A stretch of 24,393 nucleotides of DNA. Origin: Clostridia bacterium. Its GTDB lineage: Bacteria > Bacillota_A > Clostridia > Christensenellales > Aristaeellaceae. The notes under the pieces were generated by a model. The model was given only the letters and a program-made list of their open reading frames with translations. It did not search any database and had not been told where the DNA came from. Position numbers and translations under genes: made by a program. Of the stretch, positions 15,703 through 23,453 are shown in pieces. Location: positions 1 to 24,393 of the forward strand of contig JAGBBE010000004.1 of NCBI GenBank assembly GCA_017938645.1, given 5' to 3'. The stretch's first letter is position 1. The number at the start of each line of letters is the position of its first letter.

Positions 15703-15728
15703 AAAAAAGGGCAGCCCTCAAGCTGCCC
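15703..15728 (-). terminator. Internal Rho-independent terminator between transporter and enzymes
   Basis: On the minus strand a perfect 7-bp stem (GGGCAGC/GCTGCCC, 15722-15728 with 15709-15715) with a 6-nt loop is followed by TTTTTT (15708-15703). It lies 7 bp past the stop of the second permease and only 25 bp before the GH31 start, with no room for a promoter. Downstream genes must depend on read-through, giving more transporter than enzyme mRNA. Confidence 0.8.
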
Positions 15729-15734
15729 CTGAGA

Positions 15735-16625
15735 TCAGCCCTTGATGGCGCCGATCATGACGCCTTTGACAAAGTAACGCTGCAGGAACGGGTAAACCAC
15801 CAGAATCGGCACGGTTGCCACCATGATGGTACAGTATTTGATCAGATCGCGGTTGAATGCCTCCTCCACCATATCGGCGGCGCTGTCGGAGGCGTTGAGT
15901 TCGTTGAGAATGAGCATCTCGCGCAGAATCATCTGCAGCGGATAGAATTTGCGCTCGCGGTGGAAAATGAGCGAGGGATACCAGCTGTTCCACAGGCCTA
16001 CGGCATAATACATGCCGATAACCGCCAGCACCGGCACCGACAGCGGCAAAACAATATGTGCAAGGATCTGCACGTCGTTTGCACCGTCGAGCAAGGCGCT
16101 TTCCTCCAGCGCCTTGGGAAGCGAGAGGAAAAAGCTGCGCATAACGATGAGGTTGTAGGTACTCAGTGCATAGGGAATGATCATGGCCCAGCGTGTATTA
16201 TACATGCCCAGATTTTTGACCACAAAGAAGAACGGAATCAGTCCGCCGCCGAAGTACATGGTGAACATCATGGCCTTCATCATGAAGCGGCGCGGCAGGA
16301 AATAGTCGCGGCTGACCACGAACGCGCCCGCGATGGTCAGAAACATGCTGACGGCAGTGCCAACAACCACATAGAAGATGGTATTGCCGAAGCTGTTGAT
16401 GACGTTGAAGTTGGAAAGCACCGTGCGGTAGCCATCCAGCGTGAAGGGCTCAAGCGGCAGAAGCAGCAGCTGATTGTTGCGCAAAAGAGCGCGCGCATCG
16501 GAGAAAGAAGCGCACATTGTATAGTAGAGCGGATAGATCGTTACCAGCATGACGGCCGTCATCAGGATCATGATGAACAGATTGCACAGCCGGTAGGACC
16601 ACTTTCGGGATTCAGCAAAATTCAT
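15735..16625 (-). CDS. Carbohydrate ABC transporter permease (YtcP/LplC, MalG type)
   Basis: The 296-residue inner-membrane protein has six predicted transmembrane segments, the first at residues about 14-36. It carries the EAA loop that contacts the ATPase at residues about 174-194 (EESALLDGANDVQILAHIVLP). The C-terminal ending (FVKGVMIGAIKG) is characteristic of YtcP/LplC permeases, which pair with LplB-type permeases for import of complex sugars. GGAGATGAAAG precedes the ATG; the gap to the upstream permease is 12 bp. No ATPase gene is present in the operon, as is usual for this subfamily, which borrows a shared MsmX-type ATPase. Confidence 0.92.
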   Translation of the reverse strand: MNFAESRKWSYRLCNLFIMILMTAVMLVTIYPLYYTMCASFSDARALLRNNQLLLLPLEPFTLDGYRTVLSNFNVINSFGNTIFYVVVGTAVSMFLTIAGAFVVSRDYFLPRRFMMKAMMFTMYFGGGLIPFFFVVKNLGMYNTRWAMIIPYALSTYNLIVMRSFFLSLPKALEESALLDGANDVQILAHIVLPLSVPVLAVIGMYYAVGLWNSWYPSLIFHRERKFYPLQMILREMLILNELNASDSAADMVEEAFNRDLIKYCTIMVATVPILVVYPFLQRYFVKGVMIGAIKG

Positions 16626-16637
16626 TCTTTCATCTCC

Positions 16638-17588
16638 TTACCACAGACTGGTGTCGTTGACTTTGCGGGAGATGGTATTTGCGCCGACCAGCAGCAGGAT
16701 GTTGATCAGCGAGTTAAACAGGCCTACGGCGGAACCAAAACTGTACTCGTATTTGGTCAGGCCTGTACGATAGACGTAGGTGGAGATAACGTCGGCGGTT
16801 TCGTAGACGCGTTCGTTGTACAAAAGCACAATCTGATCCCAGCCAAGGCTCATCAGGTTTCCGATGCGCATGATCAGAAGGATGACCACCGTGGGCATGA
16901 TGCCGGGAATGGTTACATGGAGCATTCTGCGCCAGCGGCCTGCGCCGTCGATGAGAGCGGCTTCATGCTGTTCGGGATCAATGGCAGTGAGCGCCGCAAA
17001 AAAGATGATGGAATCCCAGCCCATATTCTGCCACACATTCATACCAATGTAGAGCGGCTGGAAATAGGATGGAACAGTAAACAGGTTGGTTTCTTTCATA
17101 CCGAAGTAGGAAAGCAGTCGGGTGAGGATACCGGTCGAGCCGGAAAACTGCAGCATCAGACCGCAGACCACAACAGTAGAAACGAAGTGAGGCATGTAGG
17201 TAACCGTTTGCGTCACACGCTGAAAACCACGGGAAGGCAATTCGTTGAGCAGCAGCGCAAACAGAATGGGAAGCGGGAAGCCGATCAGCAGCATACCCAG
17301 ATTGATCGACAGCGTATTTCGGACCAGACGGCCAAAATACATGCCGTTGATGAATTTGTCAAAATGCTTCAGGCCCACCCACTTGCTGCCAGCAATGCCT
17401 AGCGCAGGCTTAAAGTTCTGAAACGCGATGACAACGCCATACATCGGCCAGTAGCAGAAGATGATATAGTAGGCCACGACTGGCAGAGCCAGCAGATACA
17501 GCAGCGGATGATTGCGGATGTTCTCCCCAAGCCGCTTCAAAATGGATTTTCGCGGTCTGTTTACAGCGCTTCCTGCCGCAGCATTCAA
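16638..17588 (-). CDS. Carbohydrate ABC transporter permease (LplB, MalF type)
   Basis: The 316-residue membrane protein has a cytoplasmic basic N-terminus (RPRKSILKRL), about six transmembrane segments starting at residues 28-46, and the EAA loop at residues about 209-229 (EAALIDGAGRWRRMLHVTIP). The phrase YWPMYGVVIAFQNFKP after the first segment is typical of LplB-type permeases. The start is a TTG at 17588, supported by GGAGG 7 nt upstream; no ATG fits as well. It follows the binding-protein gene after 107 bp that hold a strong hairpin, and precedes the YtcP-type permease with a 12-bp gap. Confidence 0.92.
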   Translation of the reverse strand: MNAAAGSAVNRPRKSILKRLGENIRNHPLLYLLALPVVAYYIIFCYWPMYGVVIAFQNFKPALGIAGSKWVGLKHFDKFINGMYFGRLVRNTLSINLGMLLIGFPLPILFALLLNELPSRGFQRVTQTVTYMPHFVSTVVVCGLMLQFSGSTGILTRLLSYFGMKETNLFTVPSYFQPLYIGMNVWQNMGWDSIIFFAALTAIDPEQHEAALIDGAGRWRRMLHVTIPGIMPTVVILLIMRIGNLMSLGWDQIVLLYNERVYETADVISTYVYRTGLTKYEYSFGSAVGLFNSLINILLLVGANTISRKVNDTSLW

Positions 17589-17628
17589 GCTGATCCCTCC
17601 GATCGTTTCTTTCAGCAGAATATCAAAG

Positions 17629-17658
17629 GCGGGGAAGAACCTGCAGGCTCTTCCCCGC
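17629..17658 (-). other. Strong intercistronic stem-loop after the binding-protein gene
   Basis: GCGGGGAAGA (17629-17638) pairs perfectly with TCTTCCCCGC (17649-17658) around a 10-nt loop. No T-run follows on the minus strand, so it should not terminate strongly. Stems in this place, after a binding-protein gene, commonly act as 3' barriers to RNA decay and raise binding-protein levels relative to permeases. Confidence 0.7.
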
Positions 17659-17695
17659 GCAGGGTTACATGTTGTCAGTCAAAGTACCCTTGCCA

Positions 17696-19297
17696 TTAGC
17701 GGGCGTTGAAGCGATCCAGAGCAGCCTGCTGGGCAGCGATGGCGTCGTTGATGCCCATGCCTTCCAGACCAGCCACAGCCTCGGTCCAGGCAGCCACGTC
17801 GGCTTCGCCGCAGATGACCTTCAGAGCCAGCTCGGACATGTAGGTCTTGACTTCGGTCATGATCTCGTTAACGAGCACGTCCTCATCAGCGGTCAGCTCG
17901 ATGGCGCCGGGCACGATGCGGGAGTCGTCAACATTCTTGGTCCAGACATCCCAGCAATCCAGGTTGATCTGGGCGTTGTACTGGGCCAGCTCCATGGAGT
18001 CGAGAATCTGAGTGGTCAGGTTCTGGATGTAGTGGAGCAGGCGGTAGGTAGCGAAGGGGAAGTCGGGGTTGTTGCGCAGGTCGTCGGAGTAGTCATACTC
18101 GCCGTTTTCCTTGATGACGTAGGTGGTGGTGCCGTCGCCCAGATCGCCCACACCGAAGGTGTTGAGCAGGTTGATCTCGGGATCATACAGGCAGTCGATC
18201 CACTTCATGGCCAGCTCGGGGTTCTTGCAGCTGGTGGAGATGAAGTAGCGGAATCCGCCGGGACGGCCCAGAACGTTGGAGTAGCCCATGATTTCTTCGC
18301 CTTCAGCCTTGCGCAGGGAGCTGACGGGAACGATTTCGAACTTCTCGTCTTCCAGCTTGCCCAGCTGCTGTACTTCCTGGGTCTCCCAGTTGCCGATTTC
18401 GATCACGCCGGTCTGGCCAGCGAAGAACAGCTTGCGGCAGTCGTCATGAGTGCGGTTGATGTTGTCAACGTCGATGAGGCCTTCCTTCATCCAGCCAGCG
18501 AGCATCTCGAGGAACTCGCCGTAGCCGGGCTGCAGGTAGGAGTGGGTGATCTTGCCTTCGTCGTCCAGGATGAAGGTGTCCCAGGTCACGCCGTAGCCGG
18601 CGGAGAGGACGTTGCCGTTGGTGATGAAGTAATCAGAGAAGCCAGCGAAAGCGAAGGGAACGACTACATCGTAGTTTTCCTTGAAAGCACGCAGAACGTT
18701 GGTGAACTCTTCGAAGGTGGTGGGAACTTCCAGACCCAGAGCATCCAGCCAGTCCTTGCGGATGATCATGCCGGTGTGCTGCTTGCCGCGCACGACGTTG
18801 CTGCCGTTGTCAGCCATCTTGTACACGCCGCTGTCGGTCTTCATGGCCAGCTGGTCGGTAGCAGACTGGGCATTGAACATGGCCAGGTAGTTGGGAGCGT
18901 ACTTTTCGATGAGCTCGTTGTGGTTGATGATGATGCCGTCGGCGATAGCGCCGTCGACCTTGCCGGGATAGCGGCTGATTTCATCAGCGGCCACGAACAC
19001 GTCCGGATAGTCGCCGGAAGCGATCAGCATGTTGAAGAAGGTGCCGTCGTCGCCGATGGGCGGGCAGGTCCATTCAACATGAACGCCGGTGAGCTCTTCG
19101 AGCTTCTTGATGGTGGGGCTGTCGTTGAGGGTTTCCATCAGCTGCTGAGAGCCGGAAGCCATCTGCATGTACACAGTCAGAGTGGTGGGTTCGTCAACCA
19201 GAGGCAGCTTATAGACGTATTCCTCAGCCGCAGCCATACCGCAGCAGGCCATCATAACGCACAGCGTCAGAGCAAGCAGTCGGATCAGTTTCTTCAT
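17696..19297 (-). CDS. Extracellular carbohydrate-binding protein of ABC importer (LplA/YtcQ type)
   Basis: The 533-residue protein begins with a secretion signal: basic KKLIR, hydrophobic core to about residue 22, then AAA-EE, giving a likely cut after residue 24. Cysteines at 17-18 (MMACCG) could instead be a poor lipobox; lipid anchoring is usual in Gram-positives but the motif is weak. The mature part is a large family-1 type solute-binding protein, with LTVYMQ near its start and two alpha/beta lobes. The ATG at 19297 has GGAGGAATCC upstream. It is the first gene of the operon. By eye the codon choice is very biased (GAG, AAG, GCC, CTG, GAC, ATC dominate), more than in the enzyme genes, suggesting high expression. 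Confidence 0.92.
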   Translation of the reverse strand: MKKLIRLLALTLCVMMACCGMAAAEEYVYKLPLVDEPTTLTVYMQMASGSQQLMETLNDSPTIKKLEELTGVHVEWTCPPIGDDGTFFNMLIASGDYPDVFVAADEISRYPGKVDGAIADGIIINHNELIEKYAPNYLAMFNAQSATDQLAMKTDSGVYKMADNGSNVVRGKQHTGMIIRKDWLDALGLEVPTTFEEFTNVLRAFKENYDVVVPFAFAGFSDYFITNGNVLSAGYGVTWDTFILDDEGKITHSYLQPGYGEFLEMLAGWMKEGLIDVDNINRTHDDCRKLFFAGQTGVIEIGNWETQEVQQLGKLEDEKFEIVPVSSLRKAEGEEIMGYSNVLGRPGGFRYFISTSCKNPELAMKWIDCLYDPEINLLNTFGVGDLGDGTTTYVIKENGEYDYSDDLRNNPDFPFATYRLLHYIQNLTTQILDSMELAQYNAQINLDCWDVWTKNVDDSRIVPGAIELTADEDVLVNEIMTEVKTYMSELALKVICGEADVAAWTEAVAGLEGMGINDAIAAQQAALDRFNAR

Positions 19298-19374
19298 GAT
19301 TGGATTCCTCCATTTCTCATTGTGGACATCCCCAGAGCAGGCGCCTTGCCCTTAAGGACATTTCCGATGCTTTC

Positions 19375-19404
19375 AGCATAGATGCCATTGCACACATATG
19401 CAAT
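19375..19404 (-). promoter_or_regulatory. Possible promoter and dyad operator of the sugar operon
   Basis: On the minus strand TTGCAT (19403-19398), 17 bp and TATGCT (19380-19375) form a weak promoter about 75 bp before the binding-protein ATG. A perfect dyad, ATTGCA-6 bp-TGCAAT (19387-19404), covers the -35. A weak -35 with a site on it suits a promoter that needs an activator. A better TTGACC hexamer further upstream has no matching -10, so this call is tentative. Confidence 0.4.
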
Positions 19405-19550
19405 ACGCAAAATGCGGAAAACGAACAGCAAAATATCATTTGAGGTCAAAAAACGCCCATCCGATACCAAAAAGCACCCGTTTCAGATTTTGCTGATCGA
19501 TTTCTAGGAATCTGCTTATTGTTTTGAGAGCGTATGGCAGGTGGGATCGC

Positions 19551-19579
19551 TTGCGGCAATTTCAAATCGAATTTATAAT
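19551..19579 (+). promoter_or_regulatory. Promoter of the AraC-type regulator
   Basis: TTGCGG (19551-19556), a 17-bp spacer and a perfect TATAAT (19574-19579) lie about 60 bp before the GTG start at 19641. The rest of the divergent gap (19298-19640) holds the opposite promoter and an inverted pair, CAGCAAAAT near 19426 and ATTTTGCTG near 19487, which may be regulator sites. Confidence 0.6.
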
Positions 19580-19640
19580 ATAAGGAAATGATTGTCATGG
19601 TCCTGCTGCTATGCAGGTATGAAAAACGGAGGGAACTTTT

Positions 19641-21710
19641 GTGCGTAGGTCGGTCAGAAGGCCGTTGCTGGTCAGCTGGATTCTATCCTATGTCGTGGTG
19701 CTGATCGTCATGCTGGTGTTGTGCGGTCATTTGTACGGCACTTCCAGCAGAATCCTTGAAAACAGCATCCGGGATCTGCAGAGCACCAAGGTACAGCGCT
19801 ATCAGGCCATGGTGGAGGATGAACTGGGCAATCTCAAAATGCTCGCCAACCAGATCTATCTGGATGTGGATTATGCCAATCTGGTATCGCGCTACCGCGA
19901 AGGACTCAAGAGCACCGACTACACCGGCATGAATGGCCTGCGCACGCTGCTGGGTACTTCTCTGAGATCTCTGGACTGTGTGGAAGAGATTCTGGTCTAC
20001 CTCAAGCGCAGTGACTACGGCATTACCAGCAAGGCCTGTCTGCCTCTGGATCAGGTCTATTCCACCACCAGTGAGGCTTATGAGCTGTGGGGCACCTATG
20101 AGGAAATGAACACGCTGCTGTCCCATCGTCTGGCCGATCATGTGGCGCAGGCCGGCGGAAGGCTGTATTACTCCTATGGTCTTTCTCAGGGTTCCTGTGT
20201 GCTATTTACGCTCAACCCAGACGAACTGCTCTCCCTCTACGGCACCGATGATGAACTCTGCGAAACCATCGCCCTGATCGGTTCCAACGGAACACTTTTA
20301 TGCCACAGCAGCGAAGCGTTTCCGCTCGGACCCGATTCCGTTATTTCCTCCGACGTATCCGGCGACGGAGAGTATCTCACATCCATTTTCCGCCTGCCGA
20401 CCCACAACGTGTATGCCGTCAGCCTGATTCCCCGCGATGCGCTCAACGAAACGCTGCACCGCAACTGGGTGCAGATGACTGCACTGATGCTCAGTGCGTC
20501 GTTTTTGTGCTTTTTGTTCATTCTGTTTTTTGTGCACAGACACTATTCTCCCATACGCGAACTGCTCACCATGGCCAATGCCCATGGCTTACAGACAGAC
20601 ACGCACAAGCACGAATACGATCAGCTGCAGCAGCTGCTGCAAAAAGGACTGGACGCCAGACGTAAGCTGACTGCGCACGAAAGCCAGAAGCATGAGCGGC
20701 AGCAGGATCTGCAATTGTATCAGGAGCTGAGCGGTCCGGATGCGGCCCGTATGCTGGAAAAATGCGTCGAAAAGGCAGACCGGAACTTTGCTGCTCTGCC
20801 TTACTGGTGCTATGTGGAACTGATGCTGGTCGACTCGCTGGAGGCCAGCGGGCCGGATCAGGACGAGGACGCTCTGTATGCGCTGGCACAGCAGCTGATT
20901 CACGAAGTGCTCGAGCAGGATTTTTCCGTGGTGGATCTGTGCAAGCATCAGCGCCTTCTGCTGCTGGTGGGACTGTCCAGCCAGAACGAAGAGCAGCGCC
21001 TGCTCCTGGCTGACAGCCTCAACAAAGCCAATGCTTTCCTGCAGGATCATTACTCCTGCGAGTTTCAGTGTTTTATCACAGCCATTCTCCCTGTGTCACA
21101 GGACATGGCTTCGCTTTCCGCTCAGCTGATGGAACAACTCTCACAGATGCGCAGTCTGCCGTCTCACGGCAGCTATCCCGTTCAGTTTTATAGGCAGATG
21201 GAACCTGTGCAGATGCAGATGATGGACGATCTGCGGGTCATGGCTCAGAACATTGCATCCGGAGACGCTGCCAGTCTGGACGTCGTTCTTTCCCATTTTA
21301 CCAGCCTGTCATCCCTGTATCAGCAGACACACTGTGCCTCTCCCGAAACCAGCCGCGAAGACAGCCTGAGTCAGCAGCTTGTTCAGTTGGTGCAGAACAA
21401 CTATTTTGATCCTTCGCTTAACGTTTCCACCATCGCCCAGCAGATCGGCCACCGTCCGGACGAACTCTCCCGCGCGTTCCGTCAGAGCATGAACATGGGC
21501 CCCCTGGAGTACATCCGCAGTGTGCGTATCAAGGCCGCGATTGATCTGCTTTTGTCCAATCCGCAATTGCAAATCAAGCGTGTATGCGAACTGTGCGGAT
21601 ATACCAGCATCGATTCCTTCCAGCGCGCGTTCAAGCGCGTGACCGGAACCACGCCCGGCAAGTTCCGTGCGCAGGAACTCGATGGCTCCGGTGAAAAGAA
21701 AACGCGTTGA
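19641..21710 (+). CDS. Membrane-bound AraC-family regulator with extracellular sensor
   Basis: The 689-residue protein has a transmembrane helix at residues about 9-30, an external sensor region (about 31-275) and a second helix (about 276-298). A cytoplasmic linker with coiled-coil character (about 305-575) leads to a C-terminal AraC DNA-binding domain (about 578-677). The two helix-turn-helix units are seen in NVSTIAQQIGHRPDELSRAF and IKRVCELCGYTSIDSFQRAF, ending in GTTPGKFR. The start is GTG with GGAGGG upstream; later codons offer no better one. Regulators of this design are typically divergent from Lpl-type importers and activate them on sensing the sugar outside, so this is the likely activator of the operon starting at 19297. 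Confidence 0.9.
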   Translation: MRRSVRRPLLVSWILSYVVVLIVMLVLCGHLYGTSSRILENSIRDLQSTKVQRYQAMVEDELGNLKMLANQIYLDVDYANLVSRYREGLKSTDYTGMNGLRTLLGTSLRSLDCVEEILVYLKRSDYGITSKACLPLDQVYSTTSEAYELWGTYEEMNTLLSHRLADHVAQAGGRLYYSYGLSQGSCVLFTLNPDELLSLYGTDDELCETIALIGSNGTLLCHSSEAFPLGPDSVISSDVSGDGEYLTSIFRLPTHNVYAVSLIPRDALNETLHRNWVQMTALMLSASFLCFLFILFFVHRHYSPIRELLTMANAHGLQTDTHKHEYDQLQQLLQKGLDARRKLTAHESQKHERQQDLQLYQELSGPDAARMLEKCVEKADRNFAALPYWCYVELMLVDSLEASGPDQDEDALYALAQQLIHEVLEQDFSVVDLCKHQRLLLLVGLSSQNEEQRLLLADSLNKANAFLQDHYSCEFQCFITAILPVSQDMASLSAQLMEQLSQMRSLPSHGSYPVQFYRQMEPVQMQMMDDLRVMAQNIASGDAASLDVVLSHFTSLSSLYQQTHCASPETSREDSLSQQLVQLVQNNYFDPSLNVSTIAQQIGHRPDELSRAFRQSMNMGPLEYIRSVRIKAAIDLLLSNPQLQIKRVCELCGYTSIDSFQRAFKRVTGTTPGKFRAQELDGSGEKKTR

Positions 21711-22139
21711 TTATTCTTTGCAGGAGGAACGCTGACACGTGTTTTGCAGGGCGGCTGTTAGCACTATTTTGTTCTTGTGGTGAAAACGGCGAATACATTC
21801 AAGATACAAGCGCAAAGAATGAGCAGAGTGTTAATGAACTCTGCTCGTAATCATGCCTCAAAGATGTTTCAAAGTAGTGTGGATGTTGTTTGGAAGTGGT
21901 GTCATAGTAGTTTCAAAGTTGCTTCAAAGATGTTTGAAGATGTGTTCAAAGTAGAAAGGATTCGAAATGGTGACAGCACAACCATGGATGGATATCAGAC
22001 AAAATGAACGGTGTTTTTGAGTGAAACAAAGAAAAGATATATCGCAGTTCCAAACCGCGCGGCAAATGGCGTCGCGCGCTATGGCAGCGTAGTTGATTTT
22101 GGGTGTTTGTTTTCTCTTCTTGTCTTTGAAGTTCGGGAA
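21711..22139. other. Non-coding stretch with a perfect hairpin and CAAAG repeats
   Basis: No gene is supported. GAGCAGAGT (21821-21829) pairs perfectly with ACTCTGCTC (21838-21846) around 8 nt, without a T-run. Between 21858 and 21954 the motif TTCAAAG occurs five times in slightly different contexts (near 21858, 21868, 21912, 21923 and 21945), two of them followed by ATGTTT. A 76-codon plus-strand frame (21777-22007, GTG start) spans these but has no ribosome binding site. AT-rich composition suggests imported or decaying DNA. Confidence 0.45.
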
Positions 22140-22541
22140 TCAAATCATGTTATGCGCCTCGTCACAGATGATGACGTCGAAGAAATAGTGGAAGCCGGGG
22201 TTGTGATATTCCCACACGCCAAACTACGCATAGGTGGTTACAACGATTTTTCCTGAATCAAATTCGGCGGAGGGAAACCATGTGTGCTCAAGGCTTTCTT
22301 CATAGAAAGCATATGGCATGGTAAGCTCCTTCAACCGCCCCAGGCGATGCATGCCATTAGTCGTATCAATCAGATAAAGTGCTGTGCGCGGAGTGGATGC
22401 CAGTTTGGAAATCACGTTGATAGCTACTGTAGTTTTGCCGCTGCCGCAATGTGCGTCAATTAGATTAAACATGCCGTGGACAAAATTGGACGTACGTAAT
22501 ACGTCCTTGAGGGTTTCTTCAAGGTAAATACCGGGTTTCAT
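22140..22541 (-). pseudogene. DEAH-box helicase remnant with in-frame TAG
   Basis: The frame begins MKPGIYLEETLKDVL and carries a Walker A motif in IDAHCGSGKTT, then LIDTTNGM and IVVTTYA, which look like the first part of a superfamily 2 helicase. A single TAG at 22224-22226 breaks it. Reading through, the same frame continues FGVWEYHNPGFHYFFDVIICDEAHN, with the DEAH box, and then ends at TGA (22140-22142). Everything after motif II is missing, whereas such helicases are several hundred residues long. The remnant is thus both nonsense-mutated and truncated. It may be from a prophage or integrative element. Confidence 0.75.
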
Positions 22542-22615
22542 TATGTTATGTTGTTGTCTCCATTTTCACTATGTGATTTGAATAATGAAATGATCTTCTC
22601 TGAGTTGTTGCCAAT

Positions 22616-22644
22616 ATTATACCTCAAATTTTTGAGATGTGCAA
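22616..22644 (-). promoter_or_regulatory. Strong promoter before the helicase remnant, with dyad in spacer
   Basis: On the minus strand TTGCAC (22644-22639), a 17-bp spacer and perfect TATAAT (22621-22616) lie about 75 bp before the helicase start codon. The spacer contains the dyad CTCAAA-2 bp-TTTGAG (22623-22636), a likely repressor site. A second TTTGCACA lies 17 bp upstream of the -35. Confidence 0.65.
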
Positions 22645-22777
22645 ATTCTAATCTGTGCAAACCTTTTATGACATCCAAAATTTGATTTATCTAAAATTCG
22701 AGCGGAAAATATATGTAAAGTAAGAATCAAATCACGGGGTGAAAAAGTAAAAATCAATTTCCTTGACCTTCTGTTTT

Positions 22778-22822
22778 AAAAAAGCAAAGAGCTGAGACAC
22801 GCTGCCTCAGCTCTTGTTTTTT
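22778..22822 (-). terminator. Bidirectional terminator after the response regulator
   Basis: AAGAGCTGAG (22787-22796) pairs perfectly with CTCAGCTCTT (22806-22815) around 9 nt. On the minus strand it is followed by TGC and six T (22783-22778), on the plus strand by G and six T (22817-22822). It lies directly after the response regulator stop codon and ends the two-component operon. It also blocks transcription from the left. Confidence 0.88.
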
Positions 22823-23453
22823 ATAGATGTTTATAATCGCCAATCACCAGTCCACTCTCACGTGCACGAACGGCCAGTTCTGTGCGGTTGGCAAACTGCG
22901 TTTTTTCGCGGATGCGCTGAATATGCTGTTTCACGCGAGTAACGGACAGGCACAGCGTTTCGGCAATGGCGGCGTCCGTTTTGCCGCTGACCAGCTCACG
23001 CAGCACCTCCAGTTCGCGCTCGGTAAAGTCATCGCTTAGTGCTGCACCAAGGCGGGTGACGGGCGCGGAATCCGGATAGATGGATTCGCCTGCCATGGTT
23101 CGATCCATGATCTTCAAAAGCGCCTCGGCGGTAGGCTCCTTGTACCAGAAACTCTCCACGCCAATTTTGCGGGCATGAGCGATGTAGCTGTATTCCGGCT
23201 GGCTGGTAATGATGATGATCTTGATCTGCGGATAATGCTTCTTTAGCTTTTCAGCGGCTTCAATGCCATTGGCATCCAGAGCAGTGCATACGTCCATCAG
23301 GATCAGATCGACCCGGTTGGTCATACAGTACAACTCTGCCATGGCGGCGCTGTCCAAAGAAGGCAGCAGATGATACTGTTCGCTGGTGCTGACGAAGATC
23401 TCCAGCAGTTTTCTTGCCATGGGATCGTCTTCTACAATCAACACATTAACCAT
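22821..23453 (-). CDS. NarL/LuxR-type response regulator
   Basis: The 210-residue protein has a receiver domain (residues 1 to about 120) with acidic pocket E8-D9-D10, phosphoacceptor D54 (ILMDV), Thr/Ser at IITSQ and conserved K105 (WYKEP). A linker leads to a LuxR-type helix-turn-helix at about 138-200 (TERELEVLRELVSGKTDAAI, then SVTRVKQHIQRIREK). It is a cytoplasmic DNA-binding regulator switched on by phosphorylation. Its ATG overlaps the last 8 bases of the kinase gene, so the two are translated together. No target operon is evident in the window. Confidence 0.94.
   Translation of the reverse strand: MVNVLIVEDDPMARKLLEIFVSTSEQYHLLPSLDSAAMAELYCMTNRVDLILMDVCTALDANGIEAAEKLKKHYPQIKIIIITSQPEYSYIAHARKIGVESFWYKEPTAEALLKIMDRTMAGESIYPDSAPVTRLGAALSDDFTERELEVLRELVSGKTDAAIAETLCLSVTRVKQHIQRIREKTQFANRTELAVRARESGLVIGDYKHL

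Noticed and set aside
17696..19297. Firm lipoprotein call for the binding protein
   Set aside because: The sequence before Cys17 (VMMA) is a poor lipobox and an AAA-E signal peptidase I site is equally likely.
17669..19381. 570-codon open frame on the plus strand, very rich in Val, Asp, Gly and Ala
   Set aside because: It is the mirror of the highly codon-biased binding-protein gene; lack of TTA, CTA and TCA codons there keeps the opposite frame open.
21858..21954. A CRISPR array
   Set aside because: The repeated units are only 7-12 bp, irregularly spaced, and there are no cas genes.
21777..22007. 76-codon plus-strand frame as a gene
   Set aside because: No ribosome binding site at its GTG start, and its sequence is explained by a hairpin and short repeats.
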